NCBI RefSeq assembly: GCF_001602625.1
Contig: NZ_LECR01000042.1
Location: 12,183 to 22,184, forward strand
Reading direction: 5' to 3'
Origin: Sodalis-like endosymbiont of Proechinophthirus fluctus
GTDB taxonomy: Bacteria; Pseudomonadota; Gammaproteobacteria; Enterobacterales; Enterobacteriaceae
Length of the DNA: 10,002 bases
Shown one piece after another: positions 1 to 8,072 of this stretch. The first letter of the stretch is position 1. Each line of letters begins with the position of its first letter. The position numbers and the translations under genes are program-made. The notes beneath the pieces are model-generated. The model did no database searches and had not been told where the DNA came from. It was given only the letters and a program-made list of their open reading frames with translations.

Positions 1-419
1 CACATGTCGGCTCACCCATGACAGACCATCACGCCCAGCGACATAACGATTTGAAATAAAATTTTATTAAAATTAAGTAAGCACTATTCATGAATATTAA
101 GTAAACACTATTCATTGCGTCGATGGGCAGCTCTACTTTTTAATGCCGTCTGCGACAGCCGGCGCTCTCCCTCCTCTCCTTCGTGTTATGGGCCGCAGAT
201 AGTCTCAGGGGTGGTGGGCCCTTAGTTGGCTAGCGACTTGCGCTGATTAGCCTGGTGCAATAGGAAAAGGCGACTGCCTTGTTACTGGCCACGATGGCCG
301 CCTTCTCTAAGCTATTGGCTTTTGCTCCTGGCAGACTGCACTACAGCGATAGGTAGGGTGAGCATGATACCTCCTGGTAGGAGTGAGCGCGGGACAAGCC
401 GCTTGTGCCAGTTGCCTGT
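1..419. other. Non-coding left edge with an unidentified minus-strand gene stub
   Basis: No gene could be followed across this stretch. On the minus strand, an AGGAGG ribosome binding site stands four bases before an ATG at 365-363. It opens a reading frame of 17 codons (MLTLPIAVVQSARSKSQ) that ends in TAG at 314-312. A further minus-strand run in another frame (SLEKAAIVASNKAVAF, about 315-260) might be its continuation after a frameshift. The opening is faintly like a nitrilase-type hydrolase, but this is too short to name. Its position just downstream of the TetR pseudogene on the same strand suggests it was the next gene of that transcript. The rest of the region holds stops in all frames and the direct repeat at 72-115. 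Confidence 0.4.
72..115. repeat. 20-bp direct repeat, two copies 24 bp apart
   Basis: Copies lie at 72-91 and 96-115 and differ at one base (AAGTAAGCACT against AAGTAAACACT). They sit in AT-rich sequence outside any recognisable gene. This could be a pair of binding sites for a regulator or a slippage duplication like the others in the window. A related string, TTAAGTAA followed by CTATT, occurs at about 1350-1368 before the crotonase gene. Confidence 0.7.
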
Positions 420-1068
420 GTCAAGGTGTGAGAGACGCAAAACAGTGTCGACGTTAAAGACAAATCGCGTGTCGAGAGGGCCGTCGTCTGAAACGAAATT
501 TTCGTCATAGATAACTTCGAGAGTATAGCGATTATAATACCCTACCGACTCCATCGTAATATAAAGATGCCCTGGGTCCACGCCCGACAAAAAGACGCCG
601 GTCGCCCACGCTGCGATCCAGGATGCGTTTGATTCTGCCGACAAAATCCACGTGCAGCAGGGCAAAAACGTGAAGATCTTTTAAGATGAATATCTTTATG
701 AAGATTTTCGCTATTCACCAGCGACATAAATTCGAACGCTTTAAGTAAAAGTTCCAGATAAACCGTATTAACGCGCAAACAGTGTCACTCGGCTCTAAAT
801 TGTCCAGCACCAACACCTCCTCATCTGCGCGCGCATCGGCATAAATGTCTTCTGGTACGGCCTGAAAAAGATCGCCCTTGCTGTTGAAAATATTAATAGA
901 TCAGGCTCTTGTTCACACCTGCCTTGGCCGCTACACCGTCGATACGTGCAATCCTAACCCAAGGCCGGCGAATTCATACATCGCCGATGCAAAGATCAGA
1001 GCTTTCGTCTGCACCGGATCGCGCGAACGCTTTTTAACGACGCTTTTTTATAGCTGATTCTGTTGCAT
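420..1068 (-). pseudogene. TetR/AcrR-family transcriptional regulator, frameshifted
   Basis: TetR regulators bind DNA through an N-terminal helix-turn-helix and sense small ligands with the C-terminal domain. Reading down the minus strand from ATG 1068-1066, the frame hits a stop at codon 7 and then gives RDPVQTKALIFASAMYEFAG and RIDGVAAKAGVNKSLIY, the typical TetR HTH. A TAA then replaces the expected His of the Y-H-Y-F motif, and one extra T shifts the frame before FNSKGDLFQAVPEDIYADAR. The C-terminal domain is spread over further frames: EFMSLVNSENLHKDIHLKRS, HVDFVGRIKRILDRS, and GVDPGHLYITMESVGYYNRY followed by FVFNVDTVLRL. At about 215 codons the length is normal for the family. The original stop codon is lost and the last frame reads on to 312. 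It is divergent from the crotonase at 1391, so it may have controlled that cluster. The family call is secure; the ligand is unknown. Confidence 0.85.
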
Positions 1069-1390
1069 AGGATCAGCTTACTTATTAAATTTTGATGAAA
1101 ACTATACGCTAAATTCCGGTTTTCTTGCACCGTTTGTACAAAAATATCCCCTGCGCCTCGCCTATTGCATGGTATCACAATGCGGGAAAAATATCCCTAG
1201 TCCCCTGGCGTTATTTCCTCTAGCAAAAGCTGTGCTAGGAACTGCCCACATGCTTTCAAAATTTGAAAGCTATCCCACTTAAAATTTTTTCCGGTACCGG
1301 CGATATTGAAAAGGGTCGTGCTCTTGAGAGCGACAAAAGGGGTGCCAACTTAAGTAACGAACCTATTTGTTATATTAGAATAATAGGACG
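1069..1390. promoter_or_regulatory. Divergent intergenic region between regulator and crotonase cluster
   Basis: This 322-base gap separates the starts of the minus-strand TetR pseudogene and the plus-strand crotonase pseudogene, the usual place for a shared control region. It holds the perfect palindrome at 1252-1270 and, near the crotonase start, TATATT and TAGAAT strings (about 1369-1380) that could be a -10 box. I could not pair these with a convincing -35 box. No gene was recognised in it. Confidence 0.4.
1252..1270. promoter_or_regulatory. Perfect 9-bp inverted repeat, candidate operator
   Basis: GCTTTCAAAATTTGAAAGC has two perfect 9-bp arms around one central A. Its size, symmetry and position between a TetR-type regulator and a divergent gene fit an operator for a dimeric repressor. 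It lacks an adjoining T tract, so a terminator is less likely. The assignment to this particular regulator is inference. Confidence 0.45.
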
Positions 1391-2219
<829 letters not shown>

Positions 2220-2731
2220 CTCCCTTTGGGGCAAAGAAAGGCATCGCCACTAGGCGGGGTAGTCGGTCTATGGCCGTTAACACGTTATGTCGTTAAGCAA
2301 CGGATTAGTTATCTGACGGCTGTACTCTAGTACTTTAAATAATAACAATGAAAAACTTTTTAAGGCATTATCAGTGTGGCGTATTTGCGCACTGCTCTTT
2401 GTCACCATCACCATTAATCACCTTTTAATCGCCAGGTGCTTATTCTTAAACCCGAAATTAGCGGCGATATTTCATTTGACTGAAACCGATTACAGCTACG
2501 TCATGACGGTATTTGCCTTTTGCTACGCTCTTAGCATGGTTTCGCCGGAAAATTCGCCGATCTGTGGTTCGGTGTCAAGATGGGCTTACAACGTCCTAGT
2601 TTGGAGCCTGGCATACTGCGGTCATGCTTTTATCCGCAACATGTTAGGATTCTGCGTTATGCTCGCCTTTCTCGGTCTGGCGGAGAATGGTACTTTTCCC
2701 TACGCGGTAAAAGTGGTGTCGGAATAGTTTC

Positions 2732-2776
2732 AGCAGTTATAGCAGTTATAGCAGTTATAGCAGTTATAGCAGTTAT
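2732..2776. repeat. Five perfect tandem copies of a 9-bp unit
   Basis: The unit AGCAGTTAT occurs five times without mismatch and is followed by the start of a sixth-like copy (TGGC diverges). It lies inside the MFS pseudogene, where one frame reads repeated Ala-Val-Ile. The unit length keeps the frame, so expansion alone lengthens but does not shift the product. It is likely a length-variable locus. Confidence 0.97.
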
Positions 2777-2890
2777 TGGCCGTGGGTATCATTGCCTCCA
2801 GTGACAGTATCGGTACCATGTTAGCATCGGCTTTAGTTCTTTGGCTCGTTGGTGAGCTTTTCGGCTGGTAAAACGCCTTTTTTGACTGGT

Positions 2891-2938
2891 ATTCCATGCT
2901 TCATCTATTCCATGCTTCATCTATTCCATGCTTCATCT
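2891..2938. repeat. Three perfect tandem copies of a 16-bp unit
   Basis: ATTCCATGCTTCATCT is repeated at 2891-2906, 2907-2922 and 2923-2938. Two surplus copies add 32 bases and shift the frame of the MFS pseudogene. With a single copy the frame reads TGIPCFIWFSF, a stop, then YIMYYAPQKHP, which joins the flanking transporter sequence correctly. The duplication is therefore a frame-breaking insertion. Confidence 0.96.
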
Positions 2939-3747
2939 GGTTTTCCTTCTAGTATATCATGTATTACGCTCCTCAGAAACATCCTCGCGTCACCTCGCAG
3001 GAATTACATTCCATTCGACAGAAAAAAGAGATGGTTCAGCAAAAAGATAGCTGGCAAATCGTCGGCTGGTCTTCGCTGTTCAAACATTGTGCCACGTGGT
3101 CAATTGTGGTCGGTAAAGGTATGACTGACCCCCCATCTGAATGGTTTTTATTATTTTGGCTATTCTTTATATTTCAATAGCTGCTTTAATCTGGATCTGC
3201 AGCACCTCAGTCTGCCGCTTATCATTGTGTATGCTTCTATCTCCATCGGCAGCGTGTTGGGCGGTTGGGCTATGTTGGCGTTTATCACCCTAGGCTTGAT
3301 CCGTCAGCTCCACGCAAGCCAAACGACGATGCTTGGGCTTGTGGTGCTGGTAATTCTGTTACGGCGCATCAAGGCTGGTCGGCCAACATGTTTCCCTGGC
3401 GTCCTATAATGTTTCTCAAATTGGTCATGGCGTCAGTCGTAGACATCGGCAGCATAGCGAGTGGCTTGACCTCAGTGCTGTTCCGTTTGTGGTCAGCGCA
3501 GTGCTAGAGTATTTCAGTGTTCTGGGCAAAATCGGTTTGGGTTATAACGTCCTGTTTATCAGCTACGGCTTCACCTATATCGCCGTATGGTTGTTCATGT
3601 GCCTTAATCTATCGTCGTGGCAAAAAGTGCCCTTCACCCAAACCATCGTTCAGTATGCAAACGGCACCGCCTTCCCAGTTATTTCCTGAGAAAAGCACGA
3701 TGACGTAATGATCAATTTATAAAAATGTTATGTTGATCACTGCTTAC

Positions 3748-3777
3748 TAGCAAGTAAGTATAACTACTTGCTTGCTA
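3748..3777. promoter_or_regulatory. 13-bp inverted repeat, candidate operator of the second crotonase gene
   Basis: The arms TAGCAAGTAAGTA (3748-3760) and TACTTGCTTGCTA (3765-3777) are complementary with one mismatch around a 4-base spacer. A TATAAC string at 3759-3764 inside the repeat could be a -10 box. The possible -35, TTGATC at 3733, is 20 bases away, which is too far for a good promoter. The repeat ends 37 bases before the crotonase ATG at 3815. A second inverted pair, TGATCAA (3709-3715) and TTGATCA (3733-3739), lies just upstream. Size and place fit repressor binding; the partner protein is not known. Confidence 0.5.
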
Positions 3778-3814
3778 CCCCTCACTCAACTCAACACGAT
3801 GATGAGGATTCACT

Positions 3815-4584
3815 ATGAGTTATAGTACCGCTTTTTTACACCGGCATGGGGCCATTGCTGAAAGTGCATGGGGCCATTGCTGAAAGTGATAAATCGGCCG
3901 AAGAAAATAAACGCCATGAAACCGGAAATGAGTAAGGCCCTGGCGTTGCTGTTTACCCTGCTCAATAACGAGGACGCGGTGCACATCATCCTGCTTAGAG
4001 GCGAAGGCGAACGGACATTCATAGCTGGCAGAGATTTGCGGACGCTCTCTCGCTATCATTTCATTCATCCATGGATTTTCGTTATCGTACCGATTACGGC
4101 ACTACTGTAGCGCCGTGCGCGCAAGCCGGTAGTGGCCTCGCTTAAGGACTGAGTGTTTGGCGGCAACCTGGAAATGATGATGGCAGCGGACATTCGCGTG
4201 GGGGGCCATAGAGCCGGAGGTGTTGCGTAGCTAGGTGGGCGCAGCGGCCCGCGATTACTACCACGGCTGGTAAGCTATGATCAGGCTTAGCATTTAGAGC
4301 GGCGACAATATTGACGCACAGAAGGTCTGCCGCGTTGGCCTGGTAGAATACCTGGTAGCGGATCATGAGGCTAATGACACCGCATATTTATGTCAGAGAT
4401 TGGCTAAAATTCATTAGTGATCCAGGCCTTCAAAAGCCGCCGTTCGCGCTTCATTATCTTGCCGCTGGAAGCCAGCATGCAATATGAAAACGAATTGACT
4501 ACCTTATATACTTTGCCGTCAGCAATTACTATCAAGACTAGGAGACGTTCAGCCAACAACGATCGTGACAGACCAGGAGTAGGC
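3815..4584 (+). pseudogene. Second enoyl-CoA hydratase/isomerase (crotonase) family protein, multiply disrupted
   Basis: ATG 3815 follows a TGAGGA ribosome binding site with 6-base spacing and opens MSYSTAFLHRHGAIAES. A 22-bp tandem duplication then breaks the frame. It resumes with VINRPKKINAMKPEMSKALA, LLFTLLNNEDAVHIILLRG and FIAGRDLRTLS, the last being the first oxyanion-hole segment (family AG-x-DL). DFRYRTDYGTT and RKPVVASLKD follow, then a stop and FGGNLEMMMAADIRVGG, the second oxyanion-hole loop (family A-x-GGG-x-E). The tail shows RLPRLV-like and CRVGLVEYLVADHEAND pieces, LCQRLAKIH, and PLEASMQYENELTTL, close to the C-terminal domain of CaiD/EchA-type hydratases. The last traceable stop is near 4584. 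Length is about 257 codons, normal. It shares little sequence with the crotonase at 1391, so this is not a recent gene duplicate. Substrate unknown. Confidence 0.87.
3844..3887. repeat. Perfect 22-bp tandem duplication
   Basis: Identical copies at 3844-3865 and 3866-3887, each from GCATGGGGCC to GCTGAAAGT. The duplication falls about ten codons into the crotonase gene. The original frame stops inside the second copy (TGC TGA AAG). At 22 bases it shifts the frame, so it is by itself inactivating. Confidence 0.96.
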
Positions 4585-4696
4585 TAGCATTTCTCTTCAA
4601 AGGACACCACACCCGCAATAACAGATCTTCGCTGGCCACCCCCGCGGCAGCAATGAAATCCCATGAGGATAAATGCTCTTCTTAATTATTTATATT

Positions 4697-4713
4697 GTGA
4701 AGAAAAACTTCAC
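4697..4713. promoter_or_regulatory. Short inverted repeat upstream of the MHS-type transporter
   Basis: GTGAAG and CTTCAC form perfect 6-bp arms around AAAAA, 24 bases before the ATG at 4738. It could be an operator or a small mRNA hairpin ahead of the ribosome binding site. The spacing does not fit a CRP site. Confidence 0.3.
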
Positions 4714-4737
4714 GTCCTGTGTAAAGGAGAACGTTCG

Positions 4738-5988
4738 ATGAACCCGATATCGCAACAACCGGAAAAAATAGATAACAATTTCAAACGCGCCATCTTTACG
4801 TCAACACGGGGAACCATTATAGAATGGTACTATTAAGTATTATATGCCGCTACTTCCTGACTGATTATTAATAAACTATTCTTTCCTCAGCTCAGTCAAC
4901 TCAGCAGTATATTGGCATCATTTGCTAACATACTGCCATTGGCTTTATTATTCTCCCTGTGGGTAGCATTATTATTTCACATATTAGCAATAAGTTTAGC
5001 CTTAAACCGTCCCTCATCTTCTGTATTTCGATTATGGGGTGGCTACCGTCTAGGTCAGTCTGCTGCCGATATGGCACAGCATTAGTATTTTAGCACCGAT
5101 ATTATTAATCTTTCTACGCATTATGCAGGATTTCGGCACTGGCGGCGAATTGTCAGTAGCTACTACCTTGGTCGATGAATACACGCCGGTTAAACGACTC
5201 GGCTTTTTACCGCCATCCCTAATACTGCCACTAATTTTGGCATTATGATCGCGACCATGACATTTATATTTTTCTCTTAGCTACCGGAAGAAATGTTATT
5301 AAGCTGAGTATAGCCAGTTTCTTTCCTACTCTCTCGGTATTGTTTTTATGATTACTATTTATATCCGCAATAGGATGGATGAGAAGCAGGAATAGATGAA
5401 TGTTATAGATAAAGCGTAGCATCAGCATCATCAGCAAAAAATGACCCCAATATGCCAGATCCTTAGAGAGAGCCTATGTGAAGTGCTCTGTGGTTTCTTT
5501 ACCATATTGGTATCAGGCTCTGTGACCTATGTCCTTAGTACCTTCTCGCTCAGTTATATTATAAATACCCTCGGCATGTAGAAATAGGAAGGTTTGATTG
5601 TGTTGATCATCTCATTTTTATATCTCGTTGATACTATAAATACTTTTCTGGAGGAACTTATCGTCAGTGATATTTATGGCATTAGTTAAGATGCACTGGT
5701 AGTACACATTGGTATTTTCTCTCTAATTTATTTCCCATCCGTTATTTATTTTTCGGAATTGCCATTTTCCGAGAACTGTCCAGCACTATTGGCGGACCGA
5801 CGATGTTTATAGCTAAAGATCTGGTGGCATTAGTCGGTGGCAGACTCACGAGGGTTATGGTATATTTAGGAGCGTTTTGTCTGTTTACGATTATTGTTGT
5901 GTCTCCTGGCAAAAATTTATCATGTCATGATGAAGATAATGCGCCATTACTTCAGAAGAGAAATAATGCTGAGCCTGAGCATCTTTAA
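4738..5988 (+). pseudogene. MFS transporter, metabolite:H+ symporter (MHS) type, riddled with stops
   Basis: MHS permeases take up small carboxylates or osmolytes with protons across the inner membrane. AAGGAGA stands 7 bases before ATG 4738. The N-terminus reads FKRAIFTSTRGTIIEWYY, matching the branch signature G-T-x-I-EWYDF at helix 1, then a stop. Further pieces in shifting frames are NKLFFPQLSQLSSILASFAN, AIGFIILPVGSIIISHISNK and LAPILLIFLRIMQDFGTGGE. After these come TTLVDEYTPVKRLGF and FTAIPNTATNFGIMIATMTF, the helix 4-5 region. LPEEMLLS is followed by TGA-GTA-TAG where the family has Trp-Gly-Trp. Later pieces are VTYVLSTFSLSYIINTLGM and MFIAKDLVALVGGRLTRVMV. It ends at TAA 5986-5988, 417 codons overall, slightly short for the family's roughly 430-450. 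The Arg/Lys-rich loop after helix 2 (family GD-x-x-GRK) is eroded. It follows the second crotonase by about 150 bases. Confidence 0.85.
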
Positions 5989-6134
5989 TTTAATAAAAAT
6001 GCGATGTTGACGTCACGGTGAAAATAATGCAATCCGTTTCAGGGAAAAGTATTCTTTTCTATATAAAATAATAATATATCCTATTTATCTTATCCATTGG
6101 ATCGAAACAGTTAATTATTTAATAGTGGAAAATA

Positions 6135-6357
6135 ATGATACGGATTGTTTCTGCCGATGACGAGGTTTCATCACTGCACGATAGCGATACCGTCATGATC
6201 GGAGAATCGGGCAGAGGACATGCAATATCCGAAGCGCTGCTTGAAGCCTTCAAACGACGTTTTCAGCGGTAAAGATACCCCTTGGCAGCTCACTGCACTC
6301 CGCCATTCCGTGGGGTTTGGGGATCACGGAAAACATAGTGCCTCACGGCTGCGTTAA
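6135..6357 (+). pseudogene. Acyl-CoA:carboxylate CoA-transferase, N-terminal stub
   Basis: Family I CoA-transferases swap CoA between an acyl-CoA and a free acid. ATG 6135 opens IRIVSADDEVSSLHDSDTV, then MIGESGRGHAISEALLEAF, which matches the glycine-rich G-G-x-G-G-G-HA-x-PEALL motif near the N-terminus of propionate/acetoacetate CoA-transferases. The frame stops at 6270. One frame over, TALRHSVGFGDHGKHSASRL (to TAA 6355-6357) continues the family pattern LHSVGLGDHGKHGASRLAH. Only about 75 of the expected 500 or more codons can be recognised. The catalytic Glu region and the second subunit-like half are absent, so this is a truncated gene as well as a frameshifted one. It would fit with the two crotonases and the MaoC hydratase in acyl-CoA catabolism. 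Confidence 0.75.
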
Positions 6358-6438
6358 GTTGACTTTGGCGGCATCGCGCGCTGGCGGAACAAGATCACCG
6401 AGGTGGGATTAGCACGGACCTGCCGCCTGTAAAGGCAG

Positions 6439-6798
6439 TTGTCCTCACCGTCAGTGGGTTTGCCGAGACGGCTGTTTTCCCGCCGCGAACTGCTGGCGAT
6501 TGAGACACTATATCCGATGTACGCTGGAAACCACGCCTGCATCAATACACTCGCTCAGGCGTTGGTGTTTTGCGAGCTCTCGCTGACGTTCCATATCAGC
6601 GATTGGTTAGTACCAACCAGCTATCTGCTAACCGATCGCAGCATGATAGGCAACGGCGTCATCGATTTTCTGCGATTGTACCAACGCGTGGCCGACGATG
6701 ACTATCGCAGCCGATGTGAAAATTTTCTCCACCGACGCCTTGTGGTAACAGTCGGTGGATGTGACGTTGAGCACCATCATTCAAATATTACATATTAA
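6439..6798 (+). pseudogene. Unidentified protein fragment
   Basis: This open stretch of 119 codons reads plausibly as protein (LFSRRELLAIETLYPMYAGN, SLTFHISDWLVPTSYLLTD, VIDFLRLYQRVADDDYRSRC). It has neither a ribosome binding site nor a convincing start. I could not assign it to a family. It does not match the missing part of the CoA-transferase. It lies directly before the glycoside hydrolase and ends nine bases before its ATG, so it may be the remains of the gene upstream in the same transcript. The coding sense is judged only from the amino-acid texture and could be wrong. Confidence 0.35.
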
Positions 6799-6806
6799 AG
6801 TAAATA

Positions 6807-8072
6807 ATGATGATCATAATGAAAATCGATGACACCCTGATCCCAGCCCGTTTGCTGCTCGCGATAAACCGTAAACCATATGTGGGTGCTGTTGTCCACC
6901 AAAATCAGCGTCTAAAGCGCTGATTTTGGTGGCGCCTAATGGCAAGCAGGTGCATACAAGCCCAAAGGCTGGACGGATTGAATGCAGGGGTTTGAATACG
7001 GCAGCACGCTGCTGCAATTCGATACCACCAGCGAGCTGGATTTTCTGGATCAGTCGCTGGGGCGCATCCGCGTCGATATGCCGCAGTACATACCCATTTC
7101 GGCATGCATGGATCAGGATTTCAATAAAGTGAGTACTTACGTTAATTTTCTGCGCCTGATGTCCAAAGGAAAGCTGCCGGACGATCCAGGCCGGCAAAAC
7201 TATTGGCGCTTCGCTGTTCAGAGGCGGTAAAGCCTACCGTTGGGCCCTCTCTCAGCGCCAGTGAAAGTTATATCACTCCTTTAACGAGGCATACTCGCTG
7301 TTTATCGACACGCTAAATACCCTGCAGGTGTTGCTGTTGGCGCACGATCTGGGGCAGGAAATGAAAGTCGAGGGTGATGGGTACCATGACCAGCGCGCTA
7401 TTACCTAATTACGGCGAAGGTCGGGATATTTATGACGTCCGCGGCCGGACTGCATCTCCAACCCGCGCAACGTCCTATTTCGCCGCGTCAGTACCCAGCA
7501 AGGCTATTCGGGCTTCTCTGACCTTAGACCTGCGGTTTGAGTTGGACTATATGCGGTTTTTCGGAGCTTATGGAGTATCTGCAGGTGCCGCCTGCCGAAA
7601 AATAGAAATCCTCGCAGGACAGGACAGTACCGTGGCGGCGTTGGAAAAGGCCACCACGGTTTGCGATTTTTATCTGGCGTTTACCACCATCGACGGCATT
7701 CCCTATCGGGATATCTGCGCCTTCGGCCTGGCTACGCTTGATACTCCCTATGAAAAATCGGATCCCGCCAACACCTTCAAGCCTGTAGACAGGTCCGCCA
7801 CGGCGATTGCGGCGGAGCAGGGTCTGTTGCGACTCGGCGTCTGGCTCGACACCCAATAACGCCTTGGTCCGCCAGGCCGGATTAACCCTGCTGCAAACAC
7901 TGCTAGACGACCGTTATCTGGGTTTGTCGCCGCAGTATTAAGGCCTCTTGCCACGCAGCCAATACCGTCGCCCCAAACGCTTGGATTATATACCGGAAGG
8001 CCACCGCAACCCGTTCAGTAAGCCACCATGTGGGAGATTATCATCTGCGCGAGCGGGCGCTTATGTGCAGCG
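6807..8072 (+). pseudogene. Glycoside hydrolase of family 88 type (unsaturated glucuronyl hydrolase-like), fragmented
   Basis: Family 88 enzymes are (alpha/alpha)6-barrel proteins that cleave unsaturated uronic acid residues from oligosaccharides. ATG 6807 (or 6819) opens MKIDDTLIPARLLLAI, interrupted by a 15-bp inverted duplication. Then come PNGKQVHTSP, MQGFEYGSTLLQFDTTSELD (from 6982), DQDFNKVSTYVNFLRLMSKG, KAYRWALSQRQ, and SFNEAYSLFIDTLNTLQVLL. After these, NYGEGRDIYDVRGRTA, VSTQQGYSGFS, LSWTICGFSELMEYLQ and TTIDGIPYRDICAFGLATLD. PVDRSATAIAAEQGLLRLGV corresponds to the family's DSSA-x-AIAA segment. Near the end RRPKRLDYIPEGHR and MGDYHLRERAL match the C-terminal WGDY region. Pieces lie in all three frames. 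About 420 codons, close to full length. The family is clear from several motifs; the exact substrate is not. Confidence 0.75.
6896..6932. repeat. Perfect 15-bp inverted repeat with 7-base loop
   Basis: Arms CCACCAAAATCAGCG (6896-6910) and CGCTGATTTTGGTGG (6918-6932) pair without mismatch around TCTAAAG. It lies inside the N-terminal part of the glycoside hydrolase pseudogene, where the frame breaks (stop TGA within the right arm). No T tract follows, so it is not a typical terminator. An inverted duplication during decay is the simplest reading. Confidence 0.93.

Larger units (their letters stand above)
2348..3689 (+). pseudogene. MFS transporter, anion:cation symporter type (hexuronate transporter-like)
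   Basis: This is a 12-helix inner-membrane permease of the major facilitator superfamily. ATG 2348 opens MKNFLRHYQ. An extra TG dinucleotide then shifts the frame before WRICALLFVTITIN (from 2377). TETDYSYVMTVFAFCYAL and CVMLAFLGLAENGTFPYAVK match helices 2 to 4 of the ExuT/phthalate permease branch. A TAG at 2725 replaces the Trp expected in SEWF. After a repeat array come SSDSIGTMLASALVLWLVGE, YYAPQKHPRVTSQELHSIRQ, and VVGKGMTDPPSEWFLLFW, the branch-typical G-K-x-x-TDP-W-W-F segment. Later pieces are SLPLIIVYASISIGSVLGGW, AHQGWSANMF and NVLFISYGFTYIAVWLFM. It ends at TGA 3687-3689. About 447 codons, slightly over the usual length because of the repeats. It lies between two crotonases. The substrate may be a sugar acid or an organic acid. 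Confidence 0.85.

Noticed and set aside
2732..2938. Repeat arrays as a CRISPR or CRISPR-like locus
   Set aside because: The units are directly adjacent with no spacers, are only 9 and 16 bp long, and lie within a transporter pseudogene.
4697..4713. GTGAAG...CTTCAC as a CRP site
   Set aside because: The half-sites TGTGA and TCAC are nine bases apart, not the six of a CRP site.
6814..7197. Minus-strand frame of 127 codons
   Set aside because: It is antisense to the glycoside hydrolase motifs at 6982-7197 and has no ribosome binding site.
7524..7856. Minus-strand frame of 110 codons
   Set aside because: It mirrors the well-matched family 88 segment on the plus strand and is an antisense shadow.
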